Source of the DNA: Sweltsa coloradensis
Lineage: Eukaryota; Arthropoda; Insecta; Plecoptera; Chloroperlidae
Assembly (NCBI GenBank): GCA_024449915.1
Contig: JAMZAV010000631.1
Span: 372,001 to 436,000, forward strand
Reading direction: 5' to 3'
DNA: 64,000 nt
The translations under genes and the position numbers were made by a program. The notes under the pieces were generated by a model. The model saw only the letters and a list, made by a program, of their open reading frames with translations. It did no database searches and was not told the origin of the DNA. Numbering within the stretch: position 1 is the first letter of the stretch; every line of letters starts with the position of its first letter. Below, one piece after another: positions 38,056 through 50,479 of the stretch.

Positions 38056-38630
38056 GAAACGAAAATCTGAAATATGCATAAAACAGTAGTTTCACAGACC
38101 ATTAATCACAGTCTTTTGAAAAGACCAAATTTTTAATTTTTTTGGTTGATGCATACTTCCGCTATTGCTACTTTTTTTTAAAGATTTGGGGTGCTAAGTT
38201 TTGCAAAAAGTATACTATTTTGATAGCTGATATTATTTTTATTATAGCTTACACTCATCTTTGACTATGCAATGAGGTATTTTGAAATGTGCATCTTCAA
38301 TACTTTGCATTTTACATTGTTTTACATTTTCCGGTACTTTTACCACCAAAAGAAAAAAAATCGTAGATCTTATAAGATACGCAAAAGATACATTTCAAAA
38401 TACCTCATGGCATAGAGTTAAAGGTGAGTGCTGTGTAAGCTGAAATAAAAATATCAACCATTCAAATCGTAAACTTTTTGCAAAAATCGTTCATAAAAGC
38501 AAAAATGCACCAACCGAAAATATCCAAAGAATTATTTTGGTCTTTTCAAAAGAGTGTGATTAATGATCTTACTCTATAATTACTGTTTTTACTCATATTT
38601 TGGATTTTGTTTTTTGGAGTTTCGTTTCAT
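38056..38630. repeat. Large foldback (long inverted repeat)
   Basis: Arms of about 240 bp at 38056-38298 and 38384-38630 are inverted relatives with many mismatches and small gaps. Shared blocks include CATTAATCACA, CTTTTGAAAAGACCAAA, GCTTACAC and ATGAGGTATTTTGAAATGT. The spacer is about 85 bp. No transposase is encoded; it may be a foldback or MITE-type element. Confidence 0.75.
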
Positions 38631-39109
38631 GGTGGACAGAACTCCCAAAAGGTTCATTCAGCCTCAATGGTTCAAATAGGGGCATTCATCTTCGAAACGG
38701 GGTTGCTGGCAAGCACTGCATGTGTTGAATCTCACAACAAACAAGGTTCGTACGCACAAGATAAAACTCTTGGTTTGCGTACTTGGCTCGAGCTAGTCAT
38801 CCTTGTTATATTTACCGTGCGAACTTCTCACTTTCGACATAAATAGGCGCGTGGTTGCATGGGCCTTCGTACACGTTATGGGAGAACTGACCTATCAGTT
38901 CAGGTCTCGATTAACCTCGATGCGCACATATGGAAGAACTGTGCAATGCATACCAAAATGTGGGTAAAAGCAGCAAAATGTCCCTATATACAACACGGGT
39001 GAGAACCCAAAATAGGGAGCGAAGCATAACGTAATTATACCACGGTTGCACCAGCGTCCAACTCCACTCGGTGGAGGTTGGAGGTAACAATTATTTAGGG
39101 CCATCAAAT
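38631..39109. other. Non-coding stretch, no gene seen
   Basis: The 79-codon frame at 38607-38846 begins in the foldback arm and has no domain. Confidence 0.35.
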
Positions 39110-39450
39110 TCCAACTCGCAACCTTCTCGTGGTTTGGCCCGTGATTAGGGGAGTTCTTCTCCCTGAAACTAATGGCGAGCTCTGGGTCGTCGTCGGGGAA
39201 CTTTCCCCTTCCCTTTGACTACCTCCCCGACGGCGACGACAATGACAACACGGACGGATGATGACACAGACGGAGACGACCACGACGTGGGGGAACCCCT
39301 GCCCTCCCCATACGCTTGTGGCTGGTTCTGACCAGCACAGGCCTGTCCACCCTTTGTCCCCCCACGTCATCCCTTACGTCCCTCCCTTCGTCTCGATTAG
39401 CCAAGTTGCATAAATATGAGACGTTAAGCAATATCCAATCCAATAATAAA
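39110..39450 (+). mobile_element. Family C repeat with LINE-type tail
   Basis: Carries the family C block (AATGGCGAGCTCTGG, GTCGTCGTCGGGGAAC, CGACGACAATGACAAC) and then GTCTCGATTAGCCAAGTTGC, ATAAATATGAGACGTTAAGC and a CAATCCAATAATAAA tail. That tail is the one found behind the 5S-headed SINE at 21032. Overlapping frames on both strands are repeat shadows. Confidence 0.65.
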
Positions 39451-42400
39451 CAATTATATAAAGATGTTACAAATTTATGTGGAGCCCCGCTCCCTGACCC
39501 CAGCAGGGTAATCAAAACCACTCCGTGTCTGCGACTTCTTTTTTGTGAAATGTCAACAAAAACACATTTTATCGGAGGTCATGCGAGACGTGACAAAAAA
39601 GTTATAAATATTTACATTCGTGTATTCACCAACAGAAAAGTAGAGAGGGGGCAATTTACACCAATCAAATTTGTGCGTCGGCCATTTTGTTACAGCTTCT
39701 TCCTAGTTCCTAGACCCCACCACAGATAATAGAATACACTACCTAGGGTCCTAGACCCCACATAAGTTGGAATAACACAATATTGCCCAACTACCGTGTA
39801 CACGTCTAAAAGAGGAGATGAAGAAGTAAAAAAGAGATATTTACATACATCTGCACGGTTAGCTGTGAGTGATAACTGATAACACTGCATATTAGGAGGT
39901 AGGTTCTCTCATAGGGAATTTACATTGTTATTTTATAAGGAAAATTTCAAGAAAGTTATAGGCTTAAATGAAATATGTTTTTATTTTCACTTATGAGTAG
40001 AGTAGGGCCTACTTACATCTTAGTATGTGAGATAATTAGGTATTCGACCCTGGCCCAATTTGGACACATAATCTGGAGAGATAAGTTCGCGAGACTATTA
40101 TACAAAGATAAACGGACCATGTGAAGTACATAAATTTCAACCAAGGACTATAGTTTTATTTTGGAACTAGAAAAGTTGTAATTTACGTCTACTAAAACCA
40201 GCTTTATTTGCTTTCACTTTTATTGTTTATAACTTACGTATACACACACACACACCTTCACAAGAAAGAAAAAATTAATATAAACAATATTTAAAACACT
40301 TTAGTGGATACTCTTTAAAACAACAAGAGTGACAATACTAACTAAGAGAAGACCACTAACTTTAAAACTAAAAATTAAAACTATAAACGTTTGAATAAAA
40401 ATTAAACGTAAGACTGACTCAATGAATGAAACAACAACCAGTGGGTACATTTAATTTCTAAGAAAATATAACCCGTGCACAGTGCTGGATAAAACCAGCC
40501 ACAGGCGACTAGCGATAGGTGGCAAAAAAACTCGGATCAGAAACCCCTTACTCACGTTGAGGAAGAATTGTATGCGATACCAAAAAAAGTAATGGGAGAA
40601 ACATGGTTGATAACAGAAATAGAAAGAATCATGTTTATCATGTACCTTGTCAAAAAGTTATTAATCTCATTGAAAAATTCATTGTTTGCTAAGATTTCGA
40701 AGGAGGTTGGGGGAGGGGGGCTGGAACCCCCGAACTTTCCCGACGCTAAATACGCCGCTGATCACACACCCTGACCAGGACGACATAATCATAGTAGAAC
40801 AACGAGGTTTACGTTACTTTGACAAATATTGATCTTGGAAGTCGAGATAAGCGATTATTTTGCCGCATTAAAGATTGAACGTAAGTTCATGTTTGCTTTA
40901 ATTCCACGTATAATCATCAGAATAATAATGATTTACAAATATTTATAATTTCAGAATACCGGGGTACGATAGGGACCGCGGCGCAACCGATAACACTAAA
41001 ACGCAAGTTTGTCGTTGCCAACACATTAAAACACATGCGTGCGTGTAGGACGTACCGGGCCTACACAGTAGGTCATTGTCATAATTTACAAGTCCATGGA
41101 CTCCAACCTTTATCCAGTACACCTGACTACATTTCTTAGTCGCGGTAAGATTTCAATAAGACACTCGGTTAAAAATATCTTGGACCTCTGAACTTGGTGG
41201 ATGCAATAAGGGACGGGGTTCAATGACCGAACTGTGTTCTCTCTCTCTCTCACGCCATCTCGCTCTCTCCGACTGGAGTGAGCTTCCTACTCTGAATGCA
41301 ATTAGAATTATTAATAATACTTACAATATCAACAACACCATTGACGCGGAGTAGTATTAATAACACACTATCTATATGTTTCTTTTGTATACTAGTTTTT
41401 AAAGAGTAACTAAAAAGAACTTACGAAATGAATACAATTAAAATCTGTTTCTTCTTTTTTGAGTACCAACAATAAAAACGCAACCTTTTTGTCACTTTGT
41501 CTTCTGAGACCCACTAGAAACCTTGGTGTGAGTTTATTTATGGCGCGATGAATAATGATGATGGTCCTGGAGAACGGATGGAGAGGGATAAAACAACGTC
41601 ACTAATACTGGGGCAAGGTTGTGCTGGCTTTACACAGCCACAGGCGACCCGAGACCTAACATCCTGGTTTAGCAACCCGTCACCCATGCACTGTATGTGT
41701 TCAATAACTAATCTACTCTCACATCTAGCCTGCATAATTAACTTGCAACAATAAAATATAAAAATGCACTAATAAGTAATAGCTCACGTGATAACATGCA
41801 TGTGAATAGCAAATGTACGTACAACAATTGCGTGTAAGTGAATGGCTGTAAATATAACAAGTTGAGCAATTCGCCAATTCTGAATTAGTAATACGTGTAG
41901 GCACTTATAAGTAGGCCTAACGAAGCAGTGAGTAAAACAGGCCTTCCCCTAAGCATTAAAAATAAACTATAATATTAAAACAAAAGTTTAAAACGAGAAG
42001 GACAATTCAAAAAAAATATCATGCGTTTTTAACGAATAAATAATGCAGAAAATGTTGATATAATTAAAAAATGCTCTTTAATATTTTAAAATTCATGTGA
42101 AAATAAGTGCAATGAATGCTTATACAGACATGCATAATTTTTAGGTGTCGGTTTTAAATTACCTTTTATAGATACTATCGAAATACGTAAACAAACCCTA
42201 GAATTTTTCGTCTGCCTGTGTTTATACTTCTTATTATCAGGACAATATTATAATGTTTTTTCTTCTTCTGAAAAGCAACTCACTCACAAACGAAGAACAG
42301 TCGACAGACATGTTCGTAGTGAGTACAATTTATATATAATAGCCATAATTATCACGGACAGGCGAACCAGATTCATATCGGTACGATGCATCATGCACAG

Positions 42401-42529
42401 ATAATTGAGCCAACAATTAGAAAAAAAGAGAGAAAAAAAGTGCAAAACGCAACCTACAATCTGTCTAGTGCAGTAATGCAACTACGTCAAAACACAAATT
42501 GCAATTTAATTAGTTTCCCCCGTGGCTAT
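39451..42529. other. Long non-coding stretch, no gene seen
   Basis: No exon recognised. Holds CA repeats near 40243 and a CT repeat near 41241. AGCCACAGGCGAC occurs near 40497 and 41635, perhaps a short repeat remnant. Confidence 0.4.
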
Positions 42530-42620
42530 GGTATAGCTCAATTAGCACGAGCACGGTTCGTAGAGCCCGGGGTCCCGCGTTCGAGCCCGCGTCGAGGCGT
42601 CCGGTCTAACCTAGAACCCC
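42530..42620 (+). mobile_element. tRNA-like SINE head
   Basis: TGGTATAGCTCAATTAGC matches a pol III A box, and GCGTTCGAGCCCGC lies at the B-box position with GC-rich arms. The 120-codon frame across it (42386-42748) is the translation of this tRNA-like sequence, not a protein gene. Confidence 0.5.
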
Positions 42621-44181
42621 GGGGAATAGACAGGTTCGTGCTATACAGGGCCAGAAAACGACGAATCCGACAAATGGTAGGTTTTGTTTTAAACCCAGAT
42701 TATTTGTACGGACCGGTACACTTTATATGCCACACGCGCGGACGGTAAGCCGATATAAAACATGTTATTGGCATTTATTTTGTCATTCCTTTTGTTATTG
42801 CTAACGCTTCGATTAGAATTAGAACGCACCGTTGATTATAACAATTCAATAAACATGATATTAATTTATAATTTATATAAAACACTTTTTATTAAATTAA
42901 AAACATCACAGAACCTGGTTTATTAATTAATGAATGTATTGGTTGAATTGTATACATTTTAATAATGTCGATAAGTAACTTCGGATTGTTCTCAAGTAGT
43001 CACGACGTGAGGTTTACACGAGTTGATTTATTAAGTGCACGAATGCAAATTGGGATATTTCAGCTTGCCTTCAAACCTCTAGTGTGTGTAACACACCCTA
43101 ACTGTAGAGTGTTAAAACATGTTTTATCGTTATTTAAATGACCTATACACTCGTAAAAGATACTGTCACATAAATTCATCTTCTTTAGTATGTTTTCTTT
43201 GTAAATACGTCGTGCACGGTGGAATGTGGATCATTCATACTGTTAGGCAACAGTGAAGCTATTACTTCTAGTTGGTTTGAACTTTGAACCCAGTCCTCGG
43301 GTTTGGGCAGAGACCGAAATTGGGAATTATAAGATTTTGACAAGAATTGAGAAGTCCAATTTTTACGACAAATTCAACAAAATTTGATAATTTTTACTCA
43401 ACGTACTAAAGCCAAGAACAATAATTTCACCAATGTTTGTCTTTTCCATCTCTAGTTTTTATAGTTTTCTTTGGGCAACGATTGCGTATTGTTTGCTTTA
43501 CCGGTTTCGTCTGCTCTTTCAATATAACACCACATATTGAAATTAATAAATAATCAGAACAAGCCACACGCACTTCAGCCCAACGATTCGATTAGAAATG
43601 TGACTAATGATGATGTGATAGTTGAAAATTTGTTAATTGTAATAGTGAGTTCCATCGAAACTATATTTGATTTTAGACAATCAAGCCAACCAGCCTGCAT
43701 CAAGCCCTGGTCATAGGTATAAATAAGTGCTGGGTTGATTCTTACTAACAGCCCTTGGACATTGATTCTGAACCATAAAACACGTTAGTTTCTAGTATAC
43801 CGGTAGCCTTGACTCCCTAGTCATATGAAGAGGGTCAGACAGGGTTAGATTATATGTACAGCTGGGCTTATACCATGGGGATTCTTACACGAGGAAAAAA
43901 CTAATTACAGGTACTGAGCCGAGGGCGCTCGTATATTTCCTTCACCCGCAGTCATCACCATAACTATGGAACGCATCGCAGTTGCAATAGAAAACTTATT
44001 GTGGTGAGGTGTTATATTGTTTTCGCTATCAGTATCAATTAGCAAATCAAAACAAACCCAGATACCGCTAGATTTAATTAAAATTGTACCAATTATTGTT
44101 TAGTCTGAAAAATAAACTTTTTCAGTGTTGCTGAGTTACTACATAAATTGGAAAACCATCTGTTGATTTGGAAAAAGAAAC
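42621..44181. other. Non-coding stretch, no gene seen
   Basis: AT-rich, without domain-bearing frames, up to the left edge of the tandem duplication. Confidence 0.4.
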
Positions 44182-44936
44182 TAAATAAAAAACATTTCTT
44201 TCAACACAATTGAAAACACCCACCGACCACTGATCTAGACATTTATTAGAGAATAATAATTGTGTATTAAATTAGAACGAGGTTTTTATGTAATGTCTGG
44301 TAAACACAACGTATACGATTAACGTTCACGCTTTAGCAATTTTGCTATCTCGTTATTTACACATGATTCTATTCTAGCAAGCGAACTTTTCAGAGAATCA
44401 GCTAGATTAGTCGAGAAGTGTTCCTACATTCCCGTTCAAACCCGCCCTCGTGGCTGTGGCGCTTGCTTTTCCAGGGGGGGGGGTTATAATAACTGGACGC
44501 TACCCCAAAACATCATCACAGACGTATGTACCGGTACCCTAAACCCTAAACACGTTGCATGGTGGCAATGTATGTATCGTTCTGTTTGGCCATTATTTTG
44601 CTCGCGATGGCGTCGGCGCCGACAGGGTGGGCTTGGTCTGCTTTAAGTCAAAGTCCCAAAATGAAAATCGGTAATATGACCGAGTGGGTAGAACCTAAAA
44701 ACGTTACTTTTGTTTAATTGTATTTATTTTCTCTTTTAACACTCAATCATTGAGGAAAGACTCTTCCAGTTTAGTCCGCCCATATAAAACTATAGCTATT
44801 GCTTCTATTTAATTGCAAAAATAAAATGCAAACAAAGTTTGCTAGTTAAACTTAAAAGTAAAACAAAACGCGATTCTTCCAGACTGGTTGGCGAGTTGAA
44901 AAATTCCATGTATGTCGTGCTGTGATCTCATGGTAG

Positions 44937-45300
44937 AATTGGCCCAAGCATGGCTCTGCTAATGTAAAAGGCGATTCAAGGAAAAAGTCCACCTCGCAAA
45001 TATCAGCTAAGAGTGGAGTATATTCTCTCAAAACTAGAGGCGAGCTTCTGGCAATCGTCGTCGGGGACACGTGCTCCTTCCTTGACGACCTCCCGACGAC
45101 GATGACAATGACACAACGAACGATGACAAAGACGATGACGACCGCGACGTGAGAAATCCCCCTTCCACCCCTTACCCGTGGTTGGTTCGAACAAGCATGG
45201 GCCCTCCTCCCACCCCCGTTAGGCTAGAGTGGTGCCACTGGTGGGTGGTGGTGCATTATGACCTAACGGTTGACGCGTCCTTAATTCCAAATAAACCAAA
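44937..45300 (+). mobile_element. Family C element inserted in left duplicate
   Basis: Relative to the right duplicate (about 47010-47020) roughly 365 bp are extra here. They include GAATTGGCCCAAGCATGG, AACTAGAGGCGAGCTTCTGG and CGACGACGATGACAATGAC, all shared with 61880-62200 in reverse. The end is a short A-rich tail (CCAAATAAACCAAATC). Exact boundaries and a target-site duplication are uncertain. Confidence 0.65.
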
Positions 45301-45568
45301 TCATAACCAACATTTGTCTGGTCTGCTAGACAATTATCAAATATTATTTATTTATGGTTCGCATGAATTATTTTCGAAGTGAAAATAGTGTCATATTATA
45401 TTAAGGAAAGAACCGAGAATTGATTTTTGCCTTTCTTTGGGTGTATAACTTGTTATTCTCTGTTCTCAAGAAACATTTTGTTCAGCTCAATATCAGAGGA
45501 TGGCCATGGCATCCATGGCTGAGTAAATGAAGGTATGGACCAATGCAACTACAGGCATGCCCACTACG

Positions 45569-45818
45569 ACCGACAGTGTTGGCTCGGGCGCTATGCGTGC
45601 GACTCTGAATCGGGAGGTGCCGGGCTCGAATCCCGTCGAGATCGGCAATCCTGATTGAAGGTTTTTTCGAGGTTTTCCTCAGTCGTTAATGCGAAGCCCT
45701 CGGACATCCCTTCACAATTGTCCTATCCGCAACATACCTAGTTCACCTGAAGAGGGGCATATTGCACCCTATAACAAGTTTAATTCCCACGATAAAAAAA
45801 TATAAATAAAAAAAAAAA
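45569..45818 (+). mobile_element. tRNA-headed SINE with intact target-site duplication
   Basis: A ~250-bp element flanked by the direct repeat ATGCCCACTACG at 45557-45568 and 45819-45830. The tRNA-like head has a B box (GGCTCGAATCC) near 45623. The body includes GAGGTTTTCCTCAGTCG and GCGAAGCCCTCGGACATCCC, then a CACCTGAAGAGGGGCATA block and an A-rich tail. The right duplicate reads straight through the same site (CATGCCCATTATGATAAATT near 47798), confirming insertion. Confidence 0.9.
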
Positions 45819-46109
45819 ATGCCCACTACGGTAAATTTATTTATATATATATACTTATTTATTTAACGTCTATCCTATAAAAAGTCAGTTATTGAGTTGT
45901 TAGGGTATAAAAAGTGATTTACAAAGCAGGACAACTAAAGAGAAAAAAATAGTTCCACGAAATGAGAGAGAGTAGTAGTGAAAATCTGTTATGTGACTGA
46001 GTAGGTAGACTAAAGTACGAATTTATTTATTTATTTATTTATTTAGTATTTATTTATGTATCAAGAGTTTCACAAATTTGAAATAAATTGAATAAATTAT
46101 GTTACTTCA

Positions 46110-46239
46110 CTAGGAAACGCTTAAGTCCCGCCGCGTTGTTGGATGAGCGTAATTGGTGCATTGAGCTGCCATGTGTTATGTCAATTTTCTGTTGTTCTGT
46201 GGCAAAATCATTACTAAGTTGAATTTTTTAATAAATTAA
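46110..46239 (-). mobile_element. Helitron-like 3' end fragment (family H)
   Basis: Reverse-oriented 3' terminus (minus strand ...CCGCCGCGTT complement, ends CCTAG before T). About 130 bp match the last part of copy 4, including ATTTTGCCACAGAACAACAG in reverse. It stops about 10 bp before the start of the right duplicate, so it sits at the duplication junction. Confidence 0.8.
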
Positions 46240-46248
46240 CACCCACCG

Positions 46249-48002
46249 TAAATAAAAAACATTTCTTTCAACACAATTGAAAACACCCACCGACCACTGA
46301 TCTAGACATTTATTAGAGAATAATAATTGTAATATTAAATTAGAACGAGGTTTTTATGTAATGTCTGGTAAACACAACGTATACGATTAACGTTCACGCT
46401 TTAGCAATTTTGCTATCTCGTTATTTACACATGATTCTATTCTAGCAAGCGAACTTTTCAGAGAATCAGCTAGATTAGTCGAGAAGTGTTCCTACATTCC
46501 CGTTCAAACCCTCGCTCGTGGCTGTGACGCTTGCTTTTCCAGGGGGGATTATAATAACTGGACGCTACCCCCAAAACATCATCATCACAGACGTATGAAC
46601 CGGTACCCTAAACACGAAACACGTTGCATGGTGGCAAGTGTGTGCATCGTTCTGGTTGGCCATAATTTCGCTCGGCGATGGCATCGGCGCTGATAGGGTA
46701 GGCTTGGTCTGCTTTAAATTAAAGTGACAAAATTAAATTTGGTATATGACCGAGTGGGTAGAACCTAAAAACGTTTTTTATATTTATTTATCTATTTATT
46801 TATTTATTTAAAAGGCAGCAATATCCTCTTGCATTCAATAACTGAAGCAAACTCTTCAAGTTTAGTTTTTAGATATTAGATCATAAAACTAACTATTGCG
46901 CCAAAATAAAATGCAAACAAAGTTTGCTAGTTAGAACCTAAAACAAAACGCGATTCTTTCCAGACTGGTTGGCGAGCTGAAAACTTCCATGTATGTCGTG
47001 CTTGGTGTTCTCATATCCAACATTTGTCTCGTGTGCTAGCCGAATCATCAAAGATTATTTATTTACGTTTCGTATGAATTATTTTCGAAGTGAAAATATT
47101 GTCATATATTTAGGAAAGAAGCGGGAATTAATTTTTGACCTTCTTGGCTAGACTAGCTTGTTGTTTTCTGTTCTCAAGAAACATTTTGTTACAGCCCAAT
47201 ATTTGAGGATGTCAGTCACTACGTATACCACAGCAGTCAATCCGAATTGACTGAATTCGGTTTGAGTTCAATTCGGTTTGACTTGAAGTGTATATCACGG
47301 ACATTCGAAACGACTTCCTCAATCCTATTTCGATTCGAATTGAAGTTGTTGTTGTGGCAGTTTAAATTGATGCTACAAGATTCTATGAATAACACTTGAA
47401 AATACTATGTACTTGTATCTCTACCTACAGCTACGTAAATATAAAGCCTAATGTCTACATTAAAGCCTCCAAGACGCCATTTTATTGTAAACATGCGTAA
47501 ACATGTAATAAACACCGCCTGCCTAATAATGGTATTCACTGAAATCTAAATCTCTAAGGCAGTTTTCAATCCGTATTGAATGCGTATTGAACTGTATATC
47601 AAGCAATTTACTCATGTCAGTCCACTTTGGAAAGTGGATTGACTTCAATGCGAATCGAGTGTGTATCAAGAGACTCAAACCGAATTGAACTCGAACCGAC
47701 TTGAGTCAATTCGGATTGAGTGCTGTGATATACGTAGTGCATGACATACTAACTTGTTTATGCAAAGTAAAAGAATGTATTGACCAATGCAACTACATGC
47801 CCATTATGATAAATTTATTTATATCTACACATTTATTTATTAAACATCAGTTATACAAGTGATTTACAAAGAAGGACAACTAAAGAGAAAATAAAGTTCA
47901 TCGAAATGAGAGAGAGTAGTAGTAAAAATCAGTTATGTGACTGAGTGGATAGACTCTAACTAAATACGAATTTATTATTTATTTATGTATCAAGAGTTTC
48001 AC
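46249..48002 (+). repeat. Tandem segmental duplication, right copy
   Basis: Second copy of 44182-46068. It lacks the SINE and family C insertions of the left copy and instead holds a 539-bp TIR element at 47209-47747. Confidence 0.88.
47209..47747. mobile_element. Non-autonomous DNA element with long TIRs
   Basis: Inverted termini of about 70-80 bp begin ATGTCA(GT/TG)CACTACGTATA and continue CACAGCA, CAATCCGAATTGACT and GAGTTCAATTCGGTTTGA. The 539-bp element has no coding capacity and is absent from the left duplicate near 45512. A target-site duplication is not obvious, so the superfamily is unassigned. Confidence 0.75.
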
Positions 48003-50479
48003 CATATTTTACATTAAAATTGAAATTGATTACCCGTTATTCATCATAATATAATAGTTGACCCTGCAGTATTTTTATTTATTTGCACTCACACTTTCCA
48101 ACATTTCAATTATTTGGTTATACCTAACGTAGAATGCCCCATTCAGCATTAATTCGCTTTACATTATTTCATTTGAAAATTCTATTTTGCAATACCAAAC
48201 TGATTTTTAAGAGAGTAATGCGGTAATAATAGGATTGTTCGTTTGAATTAACTTTTCATCGAGTTTTAGTGGGTGGAAGTGACATTTATATAGTGAGAGG
48301 AGATAATACAGCCAGAACCACACAATACAAACACATGTCGGAGAGATATTTATACCAAATTGGTATTAACAGCACTTTAAAAAAAATGTAATTGATAATA
48401 AGTAGCTTTATTTTAAAACAAACCACAAAAGTGGCGAGGTTCAATCTTTTACAATCGTTCTTCCACCTAGCTAGCAATGTACAGGATTATTACACACAAT
48501 TAGGAATTAATAAAGTTGAAAACAAATACAAAAAATGCAAATAAAGGGGACAAACAAACACACGCGTCACCATTGACAAAAATCTATTTAAATTATGCAT
48601 TTCATTGTGCTGTATTATAGTCTAAATAATTAGATACCGTCATCAGCAGGCATGTTGTTTTTATTAGATTGGTGATCAGCAAAATATCTCTTCCTCTACA
48701 GGGATGGAGATTGTTGTTAGTTTTGTTTGTTTGAGTCTTGTTTGAGATTGTTGTAAATTCCACAAAATTTATACAAATGAATTAGTACAAAAGAAAGTCA
48801 TATCGTCCTCTTGCAGAAATACTACAAAATTCAGGAATGAGTGATGAACTCAAACAAACAGACTGGAAGCAATAAGCAGGTACCCAACAAAACTGCACGA
48901 CAAGTTCAACGCTTTGTACCTCGTTCCGGGAACACGATTGCTAAGCTACTTTTTATCATAACTTGGATCAATAGTCATTTCATTTGTCATTCATTACATA
49001 TTCATTGAAAGACGAATGCAGAATGGGATTAATAAAAAGTTCATATTCAGACGAGAGAAGACGAATGGCCATGTCAAAACTAAGTGTATGAATTAAGCAT
49101 AGGCCCTACAATAGAAAACTTTACGAAGCACGTTACACGTTTAACACGCTGGAAGTGTACAAGTTAATCTATTATTAGCTTTGGTGGGAGATTAACATGG
49201 TAGTAAAGAGAATAATATTATCACTTTAAAAAACGAGAATGTTTCAAACAAAAAAGTTGATAATGTTAATATGTCATACAATCCAGAAATTATTAATGTG
49301 TATTTTATTTAGTATGATTAGGTGATTGATATGGTATTATATAGAATAATGTTATCACTTTCAAAAAACGAGAATATTAAAAAGAAAAAAATTGCAATGT
49401 TTATATGCCACCGTTCAGAAATTATTAATCGTGTATTTTATTTAGTATGATTACGTAGGTAAAACACACTGCAAAACAAAGCATTTGTGCAATATTGAAG
49501 ATTATTTTTTAAACTATATTATATTATGTCGTTTTGTCCTAGAGGTATACTGTGAATAAACTTATGAATATGGTACTGTGCAGCGAATGTTGCAATACAT
49601 CGAATAAACGATTTTATCAGCAATTTAACAAACGGCGTCTCAAGTTCTGAATAAATATTTTGAAAATTATTAACTTGAAAACATAAACGCTAAAACAAAT
49701 AAAGTTTCTCTGTATGGGATAAAAAAACCGATAAGCCAACAAGGAGTAAGCGTATAATCTATTAAAACATTTGCTTATTCCAAGTTAGTGATCATGCGTG
49801 AAATGAACCATTGTAATCAAGTAGGTACTAAAGTACAAGTGTAAGTATATGCCTACCTCGATATTGAGGAAACACCTTGATTTAACCTAAGTAATGGATA
49901 CTTACTTTACAGTATAATTGAAATAAATAAAATAAAATAAAATAAAATAAAATTGAAATTGAAATTCTGAGTGGGTAGACTCTAAATAAAATTTATTTAT
50001 TTATTTATTTAAACAACAGCTCATTTACGTAAGGTAGGTACATTAATTCAGCGAACTCACGGCTCGCTGAGAAATACAAAACAGGTTCGATTTTCTTATC
50101 GACAGGTTTCATTACAGTGGTTAGAATAGTGATTCCTAAAAAAATATTTTATCCGGAAAAGGGTCTGCAGAGTTAACAGTAACACATTAACCATACATTT
50201 TTCTTAGTATAGGCCTACTCGGAAAATATCCCCATAAAAAATAATTGGCATTCAAATGCTGCATGGTCTAAAGTGGCATGAACAACAATCTGTTGGGACT
50301 TTCTGAAGGGGGAATAAGGAGAAGTCTTTACTCTTTATCTTGAAAGCAATTCAAAGTTCAAACGCTCTCTTTGGTGCGCCAAAGGTTTTAATATTTTATT
50401 TGTCTACACACAGTTAAAATTTTCTGTTGATGTTTATGAACGGAAATGTAAAACGAAAACAGCTGAAACCAAGGGGGCA
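48003..50479. other. Non-coding stretch, no gene seen
   Basis: AT-rich. Holds an (AAATA)n run near 49922-49952 and a family A tail (TGAGTGGGTAGACTCTAAAT) with (TTTA)n at 49968-50012. ATTATTAAT...GTGTATTTTATTTAGTATGATTA occurs twice, near 49288 and 49420, as a ~135-bp direct repeat. Confidence 0.45.

Larger units (their letters stand above)
44182..46068 (+). repeat. Tandem segmental duplication, left copy
   Basis: Collinear with 46249-48002 from TAAATAAAAAACATTTCTTT through TATGTATCAAGAGTTTCAC. Identity is near perfect over the first 350 bp and looser later. It carries two insertions absent from the right copy: a family C element (about 44937-45300) and a SINE (45569-45818). A family A tail (AATATGACCGAGTGGGTAG) occurs near 44675 in this copy and near 46742 in the other, so it predates the duplication. 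Confidence 0.88.

Noticed and set aside
39104..39521. Overlapping 88- to 137-codon frames on both strands
   Set aside because: They come from the GACGAC-rich family C repeat, whose composition opens several frames at once; the same pattern recurs at 44852-45382 and 61865-62273.
42386..42748. 120-codon frame on the plus strand
   Set aside because: Its central part is a translated tRNA-like SINE head (A and B boxes in place); there is no domain or splice context.
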